Positions 23,182 to 35,203 are shown, counted from the first letter of the stretch. The stretch: 64,000 nucleotides of DNA from Furcasterigmium furcatum (GCA_001599815.1 BCIA01000002.1:5925626-5989625); one strand, 5' to 3'. Numbers and translations: made by a program. The notes: generated from the letters alone by a model not told the origin.

Positions 23182-24515
23182 CTAAAAGAACGCCAGCGCG
23201 TTGGGAGGGCTGGCAACACCCCCGGCAACCTAGACACAACACATGTCAGCGAACACTGTCCGGGCGAGAACACGCAGGCTCGCCCCGGGCCGTATGTATG
23301 ACTTACGTTCATGGGAGCGCTAGACAGGAAGAAGGTGTAGCGCTTGATCAGCGCACACTTCGCGGAGAGCGCTTCCAGGTCGAAGAGCTCGCCGATGGGC
23401 ATCCCCCATCCGGCCAGCAGCCACTCGTGAAGATGCCACTCCGTCTCCGTGCAGGGCCAGACCTCGAAGGACCGCGAGTCGCCGCACACCGCCGCCAGCT
23501 TCCTGCTCCAGAAGAACTCCAGCAGCTCTTTAGAGGGCTTGACGCCGATGTTGTCAGGCTTCTGCGTCTGGTACAGGTCGTCCAGGTACTTGCGCTTCGT
23601 GTCGCTCATGGTCGTGTACTGGTGGATGTACCCGAAGCGGATCACGAGAATGTCCCCGGCCCTGAAGTCGTCGATGGACATGTTCTGGTGCTTGAGGGCC
23701 TCCACGAGCTGCTCGAAGGGGACTTCGTACGAGGTCATGGCATCGACCTCGAGGCCTTGGGCCTGCGCCCAGGCGTACCAATCGATCAAGACGGCGCGCC
23801 CTGCGATGCCCTTGGCCGCGACGTCTGGGGCACGGTGGCTCTGTCAGTTGAAGAAGCATTGAAAAAATCAAGACGGGCGGGAGAGAATGAAAGACGCACG
23901 GTGGATGCCGTTGGGCTCGGGAGAGGCCGCAAAATCCTCCGCCGTTCGACCCATGAAGTAGAGCTTTTCCGCGAGTAAGATTCATGTCCGTCAACCGTTT
24001 GGGCTGTCGTCGTACTCACCGCCTCCTTCTGGTATGCGTAATGCCGGAACCCGTCCCATTGCGAGCTGCACTGCGAGTTGAATGTCCACTGCCAAGATAT
24101 CAGACCACTCCCCCTTGCCTGGCAGGAGCTCGAAGCCATACCTCGTCGTCATGCGCATGCTTCAGTGGTGCCTTGTTGATGAGATGCTGCTGGAGAAGCT
24201 TTCGAACAAACCTCGGGTATGACGGGCCTGTCATTGACCAGCTGCAACATTCAGAGTGTAAGACGATGAGCTGTGATATGACCTCGGACGACATATCGAC
24301 CGGCCGGCTGGGGCTTCTCCCTTGGGGACGTACTTTAGGGAGATCCTGTCTCCCGACAAAAGATTCTCCCGCGCCGCCCTCGACACCACGTCATCCGTCA
24401 GCAGGTTGAGCGTGCCGAGCTGGTCATCTTTGCCCCAGAGGCCCCAGGCGTTGCCGGCAGGACCTGTCTTATCCAGCGGCAAGCTGTCGAAGCTAGGGTG
24501 TTCTGGTGAGCTCAT
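23182..24515 (-). CDS. Cyclase-family metal-dependent hydrolase (kynurenine formamidase-like fold)
   Basis: Six exons on the minus strand (24515-24334, 24241-24142, 24088-24020, 23963-23900, 23824-23307, 23229-23182) join in frame to 326 residues. The family (Pfam 'Cyclase', PF04199) includes arylformamidases and isatin hydrolases; many fungal members have unknown substrates. Recognisable parts are FDSLPLDKTGPAGNAWGLWG at the start, FNSQCSSQWDGFRHYAYQ (the fungal counterpart of the metal-binding HxGTHxDxP stretch), LYFMGRTAEDF, VCGDSRSFEVWP, HEWLLAGWGMPIGE and the ending VAGGVASPPNALAFF. The 'WPCTETEWHLHEWLL' stretch provides further candidate ligands. The start follows a conserved MSSPEHPSFDSLP reading. 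Gene structure is confident because each junction restores conserved residues. It is divergent from an MFS transporter, which suggests a shared substrate. The reaction is not predictable. Confidence 0.88.
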
Positions 24516-25534
24516 TCTGGGGAATGTCGACAGAGATGTTTCTTCTGGACTTCAATAGGTGACGATTCTTTTCAAGTATCAAACAAAACTGATCATGATT
24601 TAACACAAGGGCTTGGAAATATAACACCATCAGACTGCAATTAGATCTCCGAGGATTTCATGGAGGAACAGACCGTCCGGCATCCCTCCGAGAAGTGTCT
24701 CAGTCTAGTCGGACATCTGACATCTGCTCCACGAATCGAGTCAGGTCTGGCGCCGGCACATTTCCGAAGCACTTTGGGCTAGTAAAGTCCGACCTCCGAC
24801 AAGAGCGGCCCCTCTTCAGGCCTCTCATGATGTGCTGAATTCCATCATGGAATGCCAAGAAATATACGCAGACTTGCATATCCATGAGGGTCACAGAATA
24901 CATGGCCGGCCCAGCCATGTCGCAGTCCAGATGCGTTGCCCTTGGATTCTCTCCAATTGAGCAAGAGGCCATCTCCATTTCTTCAAATCAAGACAACGGG
25001 ACTTTCGGGCTCGAAGGGGTGGACCGCTTCCAGGGGACTCACTTCCTTATGTATGCACCTCCATCAGGGCTCAATAGCTGGCCAACGCATCGGACCCGCG
25101 CCGAGGAGCCTCATGGTGACCCATCCTATCAATAACCGAGAGTGAGACATGCCTGCGGGGGTTGAGCATGGCCTTGCTACCCCCGAGTCATGACCAGCCC
25201 GGGCCATGTCCGACAACCTCACTTCCACGAGGTAGTCAGGGGTGAAATACTCGTACGACGCCCTTGAGTGTCTGGGGTCTCCAGGGACGATTGTCAGCGC
25301 CTTTCCAGAACGAGCGTAGCACGGGGAATTCCCCCATGATCTCTCACCTCAAACCTGGGATCTCCACGAGGGACGGACCCGGGGCCACCCCGATGACTTT
25401 TCACCCTGCCGGCCGCGGCTGCAAAATGTGATGTATAAAGAGGACGAGGCCTGGTGAATCAAGGTTTCATCGTGCGTTCTTGGCCATTCAAACCCGCAGC
25501 CCTGAGCACTTGTCCAAGATATCGTTTCGCAAGC
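24516..25534. promoter_or_regulatory. Shared divergent promoter of cyclase and MFS transporter
   Basis: A 1.0-kb region lies between the two start codons. A TATAAA at 25434-25439 lies about 100 bases before the transporter start. A GATA-type motif (TTGATAG on the minus strand, near 25126-25132) is compatible with nitrogen control but could be chance. No conserved open frame was seen. Confidence 0.45.
25434..25439 (+). promoter_or_regulatory. TATA box of the MFS transporter
   Basis: A perfect TATAAA in the context GATGTATAAAGAGG lies 96 bases upstream of the ATG at 25535, a plausible distance for a short 5' leader. Confidence 0.5.
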
Positions 25535-27426
25535 ATGGCCACCAACAACGATGTCGCGGCTGAGAAGGCTCGCGGAGACGTCGTCGAGTATGTCGGACAG
25601 TCGGTGGGCTTCACCCCCGAAGACGCTGAGTTCATGAAGAGGTACGAGGGAAAGGCCGGCAAGAGAGTCGTCCGCAAGGTAAGAATGGCTCTCCTGGATA
25701 GGTGCTGCTGGCATTCTGGTCAACTAACGGCTGCTTGGCAGATCGATATCCGGCTCATTCCTATTCTCGGCATCCTGTACCTACTCTGTATGCCACCCCC
25801 GAGCTTACTTTCCCTCCCCCTCTTCTAACTCGGGAGTTTTACAGCTCACATCGACCGCGGCAACATCGGAAACGCAAAGATCGAGGGCATGGACAAGGAC
25901 CTTGGCCTGGTTGGCAACCAGTACAACATTGCCAGCACCATCTTCTTCGTCCCCTACATCCTGTTTGGTAAGAGCCTCTCCTTCACTCGGCATAATCACG
26001 GAGCCCTGCTGACCCCAGTGTTGTGCAGAGATCCCCTCCAACATTGTCCTGAAAAAGGTCCGCCCTAGCATCTGGCTTTCGTTCCTCGTCCTGGCCTGGG
26101 GCACCGTCATGACCTGCATGGGCCTGGTCCAGAACTTCCAGGGACTCGTTGCTTGCCGTGTCATTCTCGGCGTGTTCGAGGTGAGTCCCCCTCCCTTCTT
26201 TTCTCCTCGAACAACAGCACCGCGTGCTGACCGATATATCTTTCAGGCTGGCTTCTTTCCCGGTGCCGTCTATATCGTGACAACATGGTACCCTAGGCAT
26301 GAGCTGCAACAACGCCTCGCTCTGTTTTATACGGCATCCGCCTTTTCTGGTGCATTGAGCGGCCTGTTGGCCTTTGGAATTGCTCGCATGGACGGGATGC
26401 GCGGCATCGCGGGGTGGCGCTGGATCTTCATCATCGAGGGCGCCGTCACGGTGTTCGCCGGCATCCTCATGCCGCTCCTGATCATCGACACCCCTGAGCG
26501 GGCCAAGTGGTTGTCCGACGACGAGAAGCGCTTCATCGACCTGCGCCTGCGCCTCTCGGGCGTCAGGAGCGCCACCCAGGAGGGCGACCAGTTCTCGTGG
26601 AAGCTCCTGTTCCAGGCCATGACCGACTGGAAAGTGAACCTGGCCGTGTTGCTGGCCTGGGCAAACTCGGTTCCCAACGCCGCCTTCAAGTTCACCATGC
26701 CGCAGATCGTCAAGCAGCTCGGCTTCTCCACGGCGCATGCCCAGCTGCTGACGATGCCTCCCTACGTCTGCGGCGGCGTGTCGGCGTGGCTTGTCGGCCG
26801 GTACTCGGACAAGTTCACCTGGCGCATGCCGTTTATCGTGGGCCCCATGTCGGTGCTGGTCACGGCACTCGCCATTCTCTTCTCCTTTTCTCCAAAGGTC
26901 GCAGATAATGTCCCAACTATGTATTTCGGCCTAGTGCTTGCACAGATTGGCATTTATCCCCTATTGCCAGGCATTAGGTACCTCTCCCAACACTTCTACA
27001 ACCTCCACAAGGCATTTACTGACTCTGGGCATTAGCGCATGGACCGGAAACAACCTCGCGCCGTCCTGGAAGCGCTCCATCGGCCTGGCCTATCTTTTGG
27101 CTGCCGGAAACCTTGGCAGTAAGTTCCGAACACGCTCGAGGCGTTGAGGGGATCGATCCCATCGACTAACGCATATGAACCCAATAGGTCTTATCGGCAC
27201 CAACATCTTCCTCGACCGGGAGGGCCCGAGGTACCCTACCGGATACGGCACAGCTCTGGGCGTCATCTGCCTTGGCTGCGGTGCGGCTGTCACGCTCGAA
27301 TTCTTCCTGTGGACCGCCAACAAGAAGAAGGCTCAGCAATCCGAGTCCGAGATCCGCGAGCAGTTCACCGACCAGGAGCTCGACCGCATGGGCGAGCGCA
27401 GTCCTCTGTACAAGTACACCCTATAG
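25535..27426 (+). CDS. MFS transporter, Dal5-like anion:cation symporter family
   Basis: Seven exons (25535-25678, 25742-25787, 25845-25967, 26029-26180, 26247-26977, 27036-27118, 27188-27426) join to 505 residues. The family (allantoate/nicotinate/pantothenate-type permeases) moves small organic anions with protons across the plasma membrane. Marks are IDIRLIPILGILYLLSHIDRGNIGNAK (TM1 and the DRGN loop), EIPSNIVLKK (TM2-3 loop), RVILGVFEAGFFPGAVYIVTTWYPRHE (TM4-5), GWRWIFIIEG and ISAWTGNNL (late helices). Twelve membrane segments are expected. The ATG at 25535 follows a good context (AGCATGG) and gives the usual short acidic cytosolic N-terminus. It is head-to-head with the cyclase. The substrate is unknown; a carboxylate or amide handled by the cyclase is the natural guess. 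Confidence 0.93.
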
Positions 27427-30400
27427 GTGGACGTCCTAGGACCTCCCACGTGTCGCGGAAGGGGCCATGGTTTAAAAGAGTCAAAGTGGTGCCCCGAGTC
27501 TCTTTCAAGGCCCAATATCTGCTGGCGCCCGGGGGTTTCTTCGGACTGAGCATGCCCTCGCTCTTCAGATCTTGTTCTGGCACACTCAGCCCCCCTTCCA
27601 AGCTAGACTCGGGTCAAATGAGGTACATCAAGAATTGAAGAGTAATGTGCAACTCGTGGAGTGTTGTGTAATTCTTGGAGTCATGTGTAAGTTGTGGAAA
27701 TTGTTTAAGTCGTAGCTCCGAAGAGATTAAGCTCATCGTAGTCAGCACAAGCCACAGCAATGTCTGTTCTGGGCGAGGTTGTTGATCTCGCAGCTATAGG
27801 GTTCCGAGTCCATACTCCGCCGTCTCACAATCTCTCTCCAGTGCAGCTATCTCCTCTTCACCGTCTGGCCCTGGGCCCCGAGTCATCAGACCACGCCAAG
27901 TGGACCGCCGCGACGTCACGCAGGGTCCAACAGCCATGTTAGCGGCCACGGGTAGTCGCGATTCGGGCTCGCTCTTGGAATTGCGTTCGGGAATAAATGG
28001 AATCCTTCAAGCCTGAGATTGTTAGCCGCAGAAGACTCCTGACCGCTCCACAGCGCCGGGCCTCTCTCGGACAGTTTCTTATCACCACATCGTCGTTGAC
28101 CCATTGCAGAAGCACCAGTGGGAGGTTGGCACTTGGTCGCACTGGGATTGTCTGTGGCGGTCAGGCCTGATTGTCTGAGGCATATGGGCGGCTTTCAGGT
28201 GGGCCTGGTCTTCTGGGCAGCCAGCGGAGAGCCGCATCGTGAGATTCCGGTACTCTAGAAATGCGGTGAGAGGAAGTCTGGACCCTGGTCAATCAAGGGC
28301 CGGGCCGGCGACGGAGTGAGCGGTGACCACCAATCGTCCTCATCCTTGTTGCCAGGTGTCAACAGACCCCCAGCACCGTCTGCAGATCCAGGGTCTTGGA
28401 CCTCTTGGTGCCTGGCAAGGAGAGCTTCATTTAGCCGTGGGCTGCTCAGTTGGGGTTCCAGGACCATGTGTCAGAGAAAGGACTCAATGTAACAGCTGAC
28501 CGGCATGCCGTCCGCTGTGCGACCACACCCAACGTGCAAGGCAAGTCCATCCCGCGCTCAGTGCGACGACAGCGTCCCACGTCACCCACGTCGAGCGACG
28601 TGATGTGCCTGGGTGCATGAGGTCAGGCCGCAGACAGAAGCCGCATTTGCCAGCACAGGAGAGGGAGACTACGAGCCAGATGCAGCAGCGCGCTGGCCGC
28701 GCGGCAGATGGCCTGCTGCCGAGCGCAGCTCTTGGGGGGAGACGAGGCTTGCGCCTGAGCTGCGTGTCGACCGCTGAGAGGGCACTTGCTCCTCGATATC
28801 ATATGTCAACACCTCATGGTTGAAACAGCGCAACTGTTTGGGATGGTTGGAGGACAAGAGTGGTTGAGACGAACGGGATCAAGCCACTTCCGTCCAACGG
28901 GCGGCCGGAAGGAGAAGCGAGCGCCCTGGGAAAAGGAAAGACTGTGCACCACCATCTGGCCACAGGCTGCCAATGATGGGCGAGGGAGTTGTGAGGGAGG
29001 GCGTCTGGGAGAGCTGAAATGCGAAGAAGGTCCGGGGCCAAGGGATTGCCGCCGCACCCCGCGGGCGCGGGCCAGGACAAGGGGGCTGGCTGGGCTCGGT
29101 GGGCTGGCCCTGGACTGGGATGATGGATGGGAAGAACGGGCCGTGGCGAGCTCCCCTGCAGGTCTTGAACCTTGGGGGGGTGCGCGGTGCGTCTGACAGT
29201 CTGTCCCGGGGCTTTGTCCGCCGTCATCCGGGCTGGCTGGTGTTGCGTCGCAGGGGTGTCTTGGAGTTTCTGTCTGTTCCTGCTGGACCTCCGAGGTGAT
29301 GGTGGTGGTGGCGTGCCTGAGACGGGAAAAGGGGCTGCGAGTGGTGAAGCAGGACCGGCGTGAATAAGGGCGCCCTCGGCCTTGTCGCCGTGTCTCTACA
29401 AGCTGAAGGATTTATCTCGCAGTCTTCCCCAACATGCATCGTCGTCTGGGCGCGCGCTTCCCCGCAGAGTGCAGTCGATATTTCGTGCGACCTGCTCGAT
29501 TCTGATGCTCCATGTGATCCAACGGGTGGCGATTCTTCCCCATCTTCCCAGCCGACCCCCATGCCCCAAAACGGTGGGCGGCTCCCCCGGGACCGCGCGC
29601 GAGCGAGCGACCCCCGTTCAGCTCTCCCCGTCTGCAGCCAGAGCGAGGGTCGCATATGTGCTCAGGGTCCAACCGGGAGTGTAGCCGGCAGCCAGGGCGA
29701 CGCGACCTGGCCGGTTGTCTCATTGTAAGAAGTATCAGATGTACGGGACGACAGAGGGTTTACGGAGCGAGCTGGGTTCCCGACGTCGAGGAGAGGACCG
29801 GACCGGACCGACCAGTGGTGGACAAACCACGGAGTATCATTTGGAGATGGTGGTCCAGGTTGGGCGGTCTGGGTTGGGGCTCAATGGCGGGTAGCCAGCG
29901 GACTAGTGCGCAGAAAGGGTAGGGCATCGTGAAGAATGGATGGAACCCGGAAGAGTGTTCAGTTGAAAGAGGGGCCCAGAGACACTTCACAGCGGTTTGC
30001 TGCCCACAGTCGCGTGGTCACGAGAGCGGCAGAAGACACACCGTTTCGGTAGCGCAGCGGCGGGCCTTTTTGATTGCGGCCCCCGAGCAGGACCCTGAGC
30101 CTGCTACTTGGGCTGGGAGTATCCTCAGGGTCCATGGTGGGCCCGGGCACCTGATTTAGGGTGCAGTGACATCAGGCGAAGAAGTTTCCACCCCAAAAGA
30201 TACCTCCGCGGTACACCCGAGTCTCGTCTTCTATTCATCCGAGGGGAACTGCTAACCCGACACCCGCCAGCTCCGTCAGTCACATCCAGGATCCATCCCA
30301 GGACATTTCATCTTCCATCTTCCACTTCTTCGTCTTTTCCCGACGACAACCTCCCGGACTCCTCTCTGTTTTCTCTCTCCCGCACTCGAAACTCCCGCCG

Positions 30401-30840
30401 AATATCCCGACCTGTTCGCCTCTTCACCGACGATTCTTCGAGGTCTCAAGTTCCTGGCTGCTCTTTGACCTCGGCGACTGTACCCGGCGACGGACATAAA
30501 CCTTAACTCGCTTGCCCGTCCCCCCCTTCCCGATTCGCTTCGATCCAGGGCCCAGCAGCAGCAGCAGAAGGAGAGCTCTTGCGTCATAACCTCTTTGCTC
30601 TCAGCTCCGCCGACAGGAACGAGAAACAACCACGGCACCGATCGAGACTCGTTCAGAAGACGCCACGGCTGGCTGCCGAACCTCAATCAAGCAAGCCACC
30701 CTGACGCATTCGCGAATCCACTTCCAACTTTCCCCCCGCCGCCGCCCGTCCCCCAACAATCGGTTCGCACCATCTACGACTTACCACCATACCGGCTTTC
30801 CTCACTGCTTCCCCGGTAGATCGCGACTTCCCATGCCTCG
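27427..30840. other. 3.4-kb spacer and 5' leader of the coiled-coil gene
   Basis: No recognisable gene on either strand. The left end holds a 19-bp degenerate repeat (listed). The middle (28.0-30.1 kb) is G+C-rich with random-looking frames. From about 30.2 kb the plus strand becomes CT-rich, as expected for a long 5' leader of the next gene. Confidence 0.5.
27646..27721. repeat. Degenerate 19-bp tandem repeat (about four units)
   Basis: Units begin at 27646, 27665, 27684 and 27703. The first three follow the pattern TGTGyAAnTnnTGGAGTnn; the fourth is eroded. It lies about 220 bases after the transporter stop codon, probably in or just past the 3' untranslated region. Confidence 0.65.
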
Positions 30841-32901
30841 ATGACCTGTGTCGGCCCCCTCCTCCCGACTACCACGTCGTCGACTAGGCCGCGGTTACCA
30901 AGGTCTTCGCGGGCAACCATGGCAAGGCTCCCGCCCGACTCTTTCCTGCCCACCATCGCCGCTTCGATTGACTCCGACGACTACCAGTCCCGGCTCTCCT
31001 TCGGCTCATCCATATCGCCGCTAATGGCAAACGGAAGCAACGGCGGCACGCCCTCCTCCAACTCCATCACGAGTCAGCCCGGATATTTCGACACAAAACC
31101 TAGGAAATCTGCTTCCTCCTCCAACAACAACAACACAACCTCCGCCACGAACAACCCCTATTACTCGCCTCTCTCCTCCGCCTCTGCACGACACCTGCCG
31201 CAGCCTCAGAGCTTCCTCTCCCCGCCGGTCTCCCAGACGAACATCGGGGTGTCTCACGGCCGACGAACGAGCAGCCTCTCACCCCCTGCTCGCCGTGACC
31301 GTGAGATCTCCACGAGACAGTCCCTCTCCGCCGTCACCTCCCCTACGACTCACCCTGCCGGCCCCCTGAGCGGTATTCCGCCCGATCTCTTTGCAGCTCA
31401 CTCGCAACCGAGATCCGTCTCCGTCGATGCCGCCTCGGGCCCTGCCTCCGTCCAGATCATTCGCCGTTTGGCACAGCAGAACAGCCGCATCCGCGAAGCC
31501 TGGGAAGCCGAGCGCAAGTACATGGAAGCCAACCGAGAACGCGTCGAGGAGGTCTACAAAGAAGAGCGTGTCATCATGGAGGAGGAACGGACCGAGTGGG
31601 AGACCGAAAAGGCTGCCATGATGGACGAGATCAACCAGCTGCGACAACACGTTTCCGGCCTCGAAACCGACAACGTCCGCCTCCAGGGCGCGCTTCAGAG
31701 AGTCGAGCTCGAAAAGGCCGGCAAGGTCGCTCGCCTCAGCGTCTCCCTCCCCGGGCCAAGAGGTGGTGGAGATGGTTCCGCCGACATTGCCCTTTCCAGA
31801 CCTCCGCACCTCCCCGTCTTCGCCGCCAATGATCTGCGCGGCTCTCCTAATGGAGCCCGCACAGCAGATCTCTCGGCACATGCAACCGCTGGCCCCTTCT
31901 CCACGGCTATATCTGATGCTCATGCCGCCCAACACCGGGTATTTAGTCCTGGAGGCACAAGGTCCTCGCCCTCCAAACAGCCCGAAGCCTCGCCCTTCAT
32001 CCCTCTCGACCAGAACATGCAGCCCATATCGTCGCCGCCCATCGATTTCCTCGCTTCTCCGAAGGATGAAGACGTCCCCATCGTCGACATTCAAACCATC
32101 CACCCCGAACTCGAGGGCATCCCGCTTCGCGCACCGGCGATCACAAGGGAGACATTTACCGACTCAGGCACCGACGACTCCAAGACATCATCGCGAAACA
32201 TGTCACCATCAGACGAGGACGGCGCTACCCTGCGGCGGCAAACTTCCAAGGACCAGACGCTGCAGGTCCTCGCTGCCCCCGAACCGAAGCGGCTCACGAT
32301 GCATGCCGGCCACACCCCGAATCACTCGCTATCGCAGTTCCCTACCGCCGCCGTGACGGAAACGGGTACCGTGGCCGGCGGGAGCGGTTCACAGACTCCT
32401 ACCCGAACTGAGCTTGGGCTCGTATCACAGTCCGCGCCTGCTGTCATTCGTCAGGATATCAACGGCAAGCCGATCGCTAGGATAGAGGACTCGGTTGCGT
32501 TCGAGCTTGAGGCCACGTCCGAGGATATTCCCGAGGAGCCTCTGCCTTTGATGGAGGCGAGCGATGACAAAGAGCTGAAAGGGCCCCTGATGGTCCGCAA
32601 TATACCCGCCCACGACGAGATCTTCTTCAAGAAGCTGTCCGAGAAGCTCGAGGACGTCAGCCGTGGACAGCAATCCACGCCGGCGTGCATGCAGGCGGTC
32701 GAGGCGGACGGCAAGCCGGTCGAAGCAAGTAAGGACGACGTCGCTGGAGGCCTAAATGGCACAGATGGTGCGGCCGAGGGCGGCGTCGACACTGATGACG
32801 ATGGATCACCCAGCCAGGGGCCTGCAGACGATCATGTCGAGATCCCCCTGAAGCTCAGGAAGACGACCAACTTTGGCGCGCCTTTGGGAACCATGTTTTG
32901 A
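30841..32901 (+). CDS. Uncharacterised coiled-coil protein
   Basis: A single open frame of 686 codons. I do not recognise the family. An alternative start at 30919 (GCAACCATGGC, better context) gives a 660-residue protein beginning MARLPPDSFLPT and is perhaps the real one. The N-terminal 200 residues are Ser/Asn/Pro-rich and disordered. A strong coiled coil follows (about residues 205-300) from IIRRLAQQNSRIREAWEAER through the Glu-rich helix to LQGALQRVELEKAGK. Further segments look constrained: DVPIVDIQTIHPELEGIPLR, IPAHDEIFFKKLSEKLEDVS, and the end LKLRKTTNFGAPLG. There is no signal peptide or membrane segment. The composition suggests a cytoplasmic scaffold. It converges on ISN1. Confidence 0.8.
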   Translation: MTCVGPLLPTTTSSTRPRLPRSSRATMARLPPDSFLPTIAASIDSDDYQSRLSFGSSISPLMANGSNGGTPSSNSITSQPGYFDTKPRKSASSSNNNNTTSATNNPYYSPLSSASARHLPQPQSFLSPPVSQTNIGVSHGRRTSSLSPPARRDREISTRQSLSAVTSPTTHPAGPLSGIPPDLFAAHSQPRSVSVDAASGPASVQIIRRLAQQNSRIREAWEAERKYMEANRERVEEVYKEERVIMEEERTEWETEKAAMMDEINQLRQHVSGLETDNVRLQGALQRVELEKAGKVARLSVSLPGPRGGGDGSADIALSRPPHLPVFAANDLRGSPNGARTADLSAHATAGPFSTAISDAHAAQHRVFSPGGTRSSPSKQPEASPFIPLDQNMQPISSPPIDFLASPKDEDVPIVDIQTIHPELEGIPLRAPAITRETFTDSGTDDSKTSSRNMSPSDEDGATLRRQTSKDQTLQVLAAPEPKRLTMHAGHTPNHSLSQFPTAAVTETGTVAGGSGSQTPTRTELGLVSQSAPAVIRQDINGKPIARIEDSVAFELEATSEDIPEEPLPLMEASDDKELKGPLMVRNIPAHDEIFFKKLSEKLEDVSRGQQSTPACMQAVEADGKPVEASKDDVAGGLNGTDGAAEGGVDTDDDGSPSQGPADDHVEIPLKLRKTTNFGAPLGTMF

Positions 32902-33586
32902 TTGTCAACACAATACCCCTATTGCACATACACTCACTGCCCCCGGGCCCTCATCCGCGGCGAGGGCCGGTGGGACTTTTCTTTTGTCACACACAAACAT
33001 ACGCACAAGCAACAGCACAGCAGGCGATTTATTCTCTTTTGACTGGGGGTAGAACTCCATTGGGCCAGCGGAAATGCATTCTGGGACTGGGAGGCCGCTG
33101 AGGAAAATTACACGCATCGGCGGCCGGATTACTGGGATACACTGGGCTGGCAGTTTGGAAGAGGATGGCTTGTTATTCGGCATATCACACAATACCCCCT
33201 ACACCGAGGCAATCGGTTTCCTTTTCATGTTCTGCACGGCGGGCGGGCGGAGACCCGGGAGCAAGGCCGCATTGATCGAGTGAGTGGCTCTGCATGCGCA
33301 CTCGCTGGTGAGAGGAAGATTGGGTGCGCAGCTAGACTGGCGAAGGGACCCAGGGGAAAGGCAATGGCGGACAATAGGTTGCAGACTGACAATCGTGGTC
33401 GATACAAGACCTAGCAATGCTGAACAAGACGCACGCCAATGCATTAAAGATACCCGAACGATCCAAGTGCCCATGCCGTTGTTGCTATCCATTGATACCC
33501 ATGCCCAAACACTGCATACCTTACGATTAGATCCATCCTTTGATGTCCGTCCAATACATGAGGCGTCTTGTATCCAAAAAGCCATC
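32902..33586. other. Convergent 3' spacer
   Basis: A 685-base gap between the stop codons of the coiled-coil gene (+) and ISN1 (-). It should contain two 3' untranslated regions. Nothing else was seen. Confidence 0.6.
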
Positions 33587-35203
33587 TCACGCCTTTGCAT
33601 CCATCAGCGCAGCCAGCTCGTCCAGCAGCTCGACCGTCTCGGCGGGGCTGGCGATCCACGCCGTGGTGCCGACGCTGCGCGCCTTGAAGTCGTTGCTACC
33701 GGCGCTGAGGAACTGGTCGCCGACGTGGAGGGTGTTCTCGCCGCGGATGGCGTCGGCGCCGCCGCGGGCGCCGAACCAGTTCTGGCAGACGGTGACGCCC
33801 CAGGACTTGTCGCCAATGTCGACGAAGACGTCGCGGCCGCCGTTGAAGGCGCAGAAGGGGATGCGCCTGGCCGCGTCGCTCGCGGCGGCGGGGGCGGAGG
33901 CGGAGCGGGAGGCGCCCTCGGCGGGGATGCCGAGGGCGGAGAGCTCGAGGATCTTCTGGACGACGAGGACGGTCTCCTCGAGGGACTCGCGGGGGATGCG
34001 GACGGAGGGGTCGGTGGGGATGATGCCGACGGCGCGGTCCTTGCGGAGGACCTGGGCGGGGAGGTGCATGGAGCGGACGCACTCGTTGAGGGCGGCCTCG
34101 GCGACGTCGAGGAGGGCGGCGATGGCGGGGTCGGACCAGGACGCCATCTCGGGGGTGAGCCAGCTCTCGCGGGGGACGGGGGCGAGGAGGTGGGGTGCTT
34201 CCGGGTCGAGGGCGAAGAGGTAGTTTGCCTCGCCGCCCATGATGACGACGCCGCGGCGCTGGGTGTCCGTGAGGTCCTCGGCGGCGGCGACGGCTTCGAG
34301 GAGGCCGTGGAGGCGGGCGTGGTAGCGGTCGGCCGTGGTGTAGCCGGCGGCCGTGACGATGCCGATCTTGATGTCGCGGCGGAGGAGGTCGAGGAGGCGC
34401 GGGATGAGAGGAGAGGTGGGCAAGAGGGACTCGCCGTCGTCGTATAGGGTGACATCTCCGTCGAAGGTGGCTAGCTGGAGGGAGCCGGAGGTCACGGCCA
34501 TGACCTGGGCCGTGTTGAGGATGAGGCGGACGTCGTTGAAGGAGGGGGCGACATAGCGGCGGGAGGAGATGTGACGCTTTAGGTCTTGGGACTTGAAGGC
34601 TGCCTCGAGCGGGAGGCGGGTGAAGAATGGTGCTACTGACGGGACCAGCAGTTTGAGCTTTGAGGGGTGCGGATCGTGGTTTGTGAGCCGGTCGACTATC
34701 GGATTGCAAGTCAGAATTCTGTCCAATGCAGAAGGAGGTGAATATGAGGCTCGGAGACTTACTGTGATCGTCAATCATGCGTTCGACGTCGTGGAGAATC
34801 TCTGCGTAACGACGGTGAGCCTCTTCAGCCATCCGTGTCACGCTGTCGCCATTGGTCTTATCGAATACGCCCGTGGGCTGTGAGTAGAGGACAAAAGGAA
34901 CGGCCAGGAGGCCCTTGATCCATTCTGTGCCAGTGTCAGCATCGCAGCCCATGTGATGATGATCATCCCTGGTGGGTGGAGGATGACATGTCCCGAAGGC
35001 GAGTGTCACCCTCACTCGAGGGCAGACCGACAATCTTGCCAATGGCCTTTCCGTCGCGTTCCACAGTCCGTACCTATGAATTGGTCTCTCCTGTGCGTCT
35101 TGAGAGCATCTGCAATGACGGTCAGCTTGATTCAGAAACGGGGAGGGAGAGGCGGAGCGGCCTCGGTGTAACACTGACATTCGACACGGTAGCGAGTCGT
35201 CAT
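33587..35203 (-). CDS. ISN1: IMP-specific 5'-nucleotidase
   Basis: Exons 35203-35179, 35109-35074, 34924-34763 and 34695-33587 (minus strand) join to 443 residues, close to the yeast protein (450). Isn1 hydrolyses IMP to inosine in purine turnover and belongs to the HAD superfamily. The N-terminus, spliced from a 25-nt and a 36-nt exon, reads MTTRYRVEYALKTHRRDQF followed by IEWIKGLLAVPFVLYSQPTG, both typical. The HAD nucleophile motif is FDGDVTLYDDG (D153 and D155). Later motifs are GIVTAAGYT, CAFNGGRDVFVDIGDKSWGV and the Mg-binding loop LHVGDQFLSAGSNDFKAR. The first two tiny exons are easily missed, but each junction restores conserved residues. Confidence 0.93.

Noticed and set aside
33284..34447. 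Plus-strand open frame of 387 codons
   Set aside because: It is exactly antisense to the ISN1 coding exon, is very Gly/Ala/Asp/Glu-rich and matches nothing. It arises from G+C-rich codon positions of the real gene.
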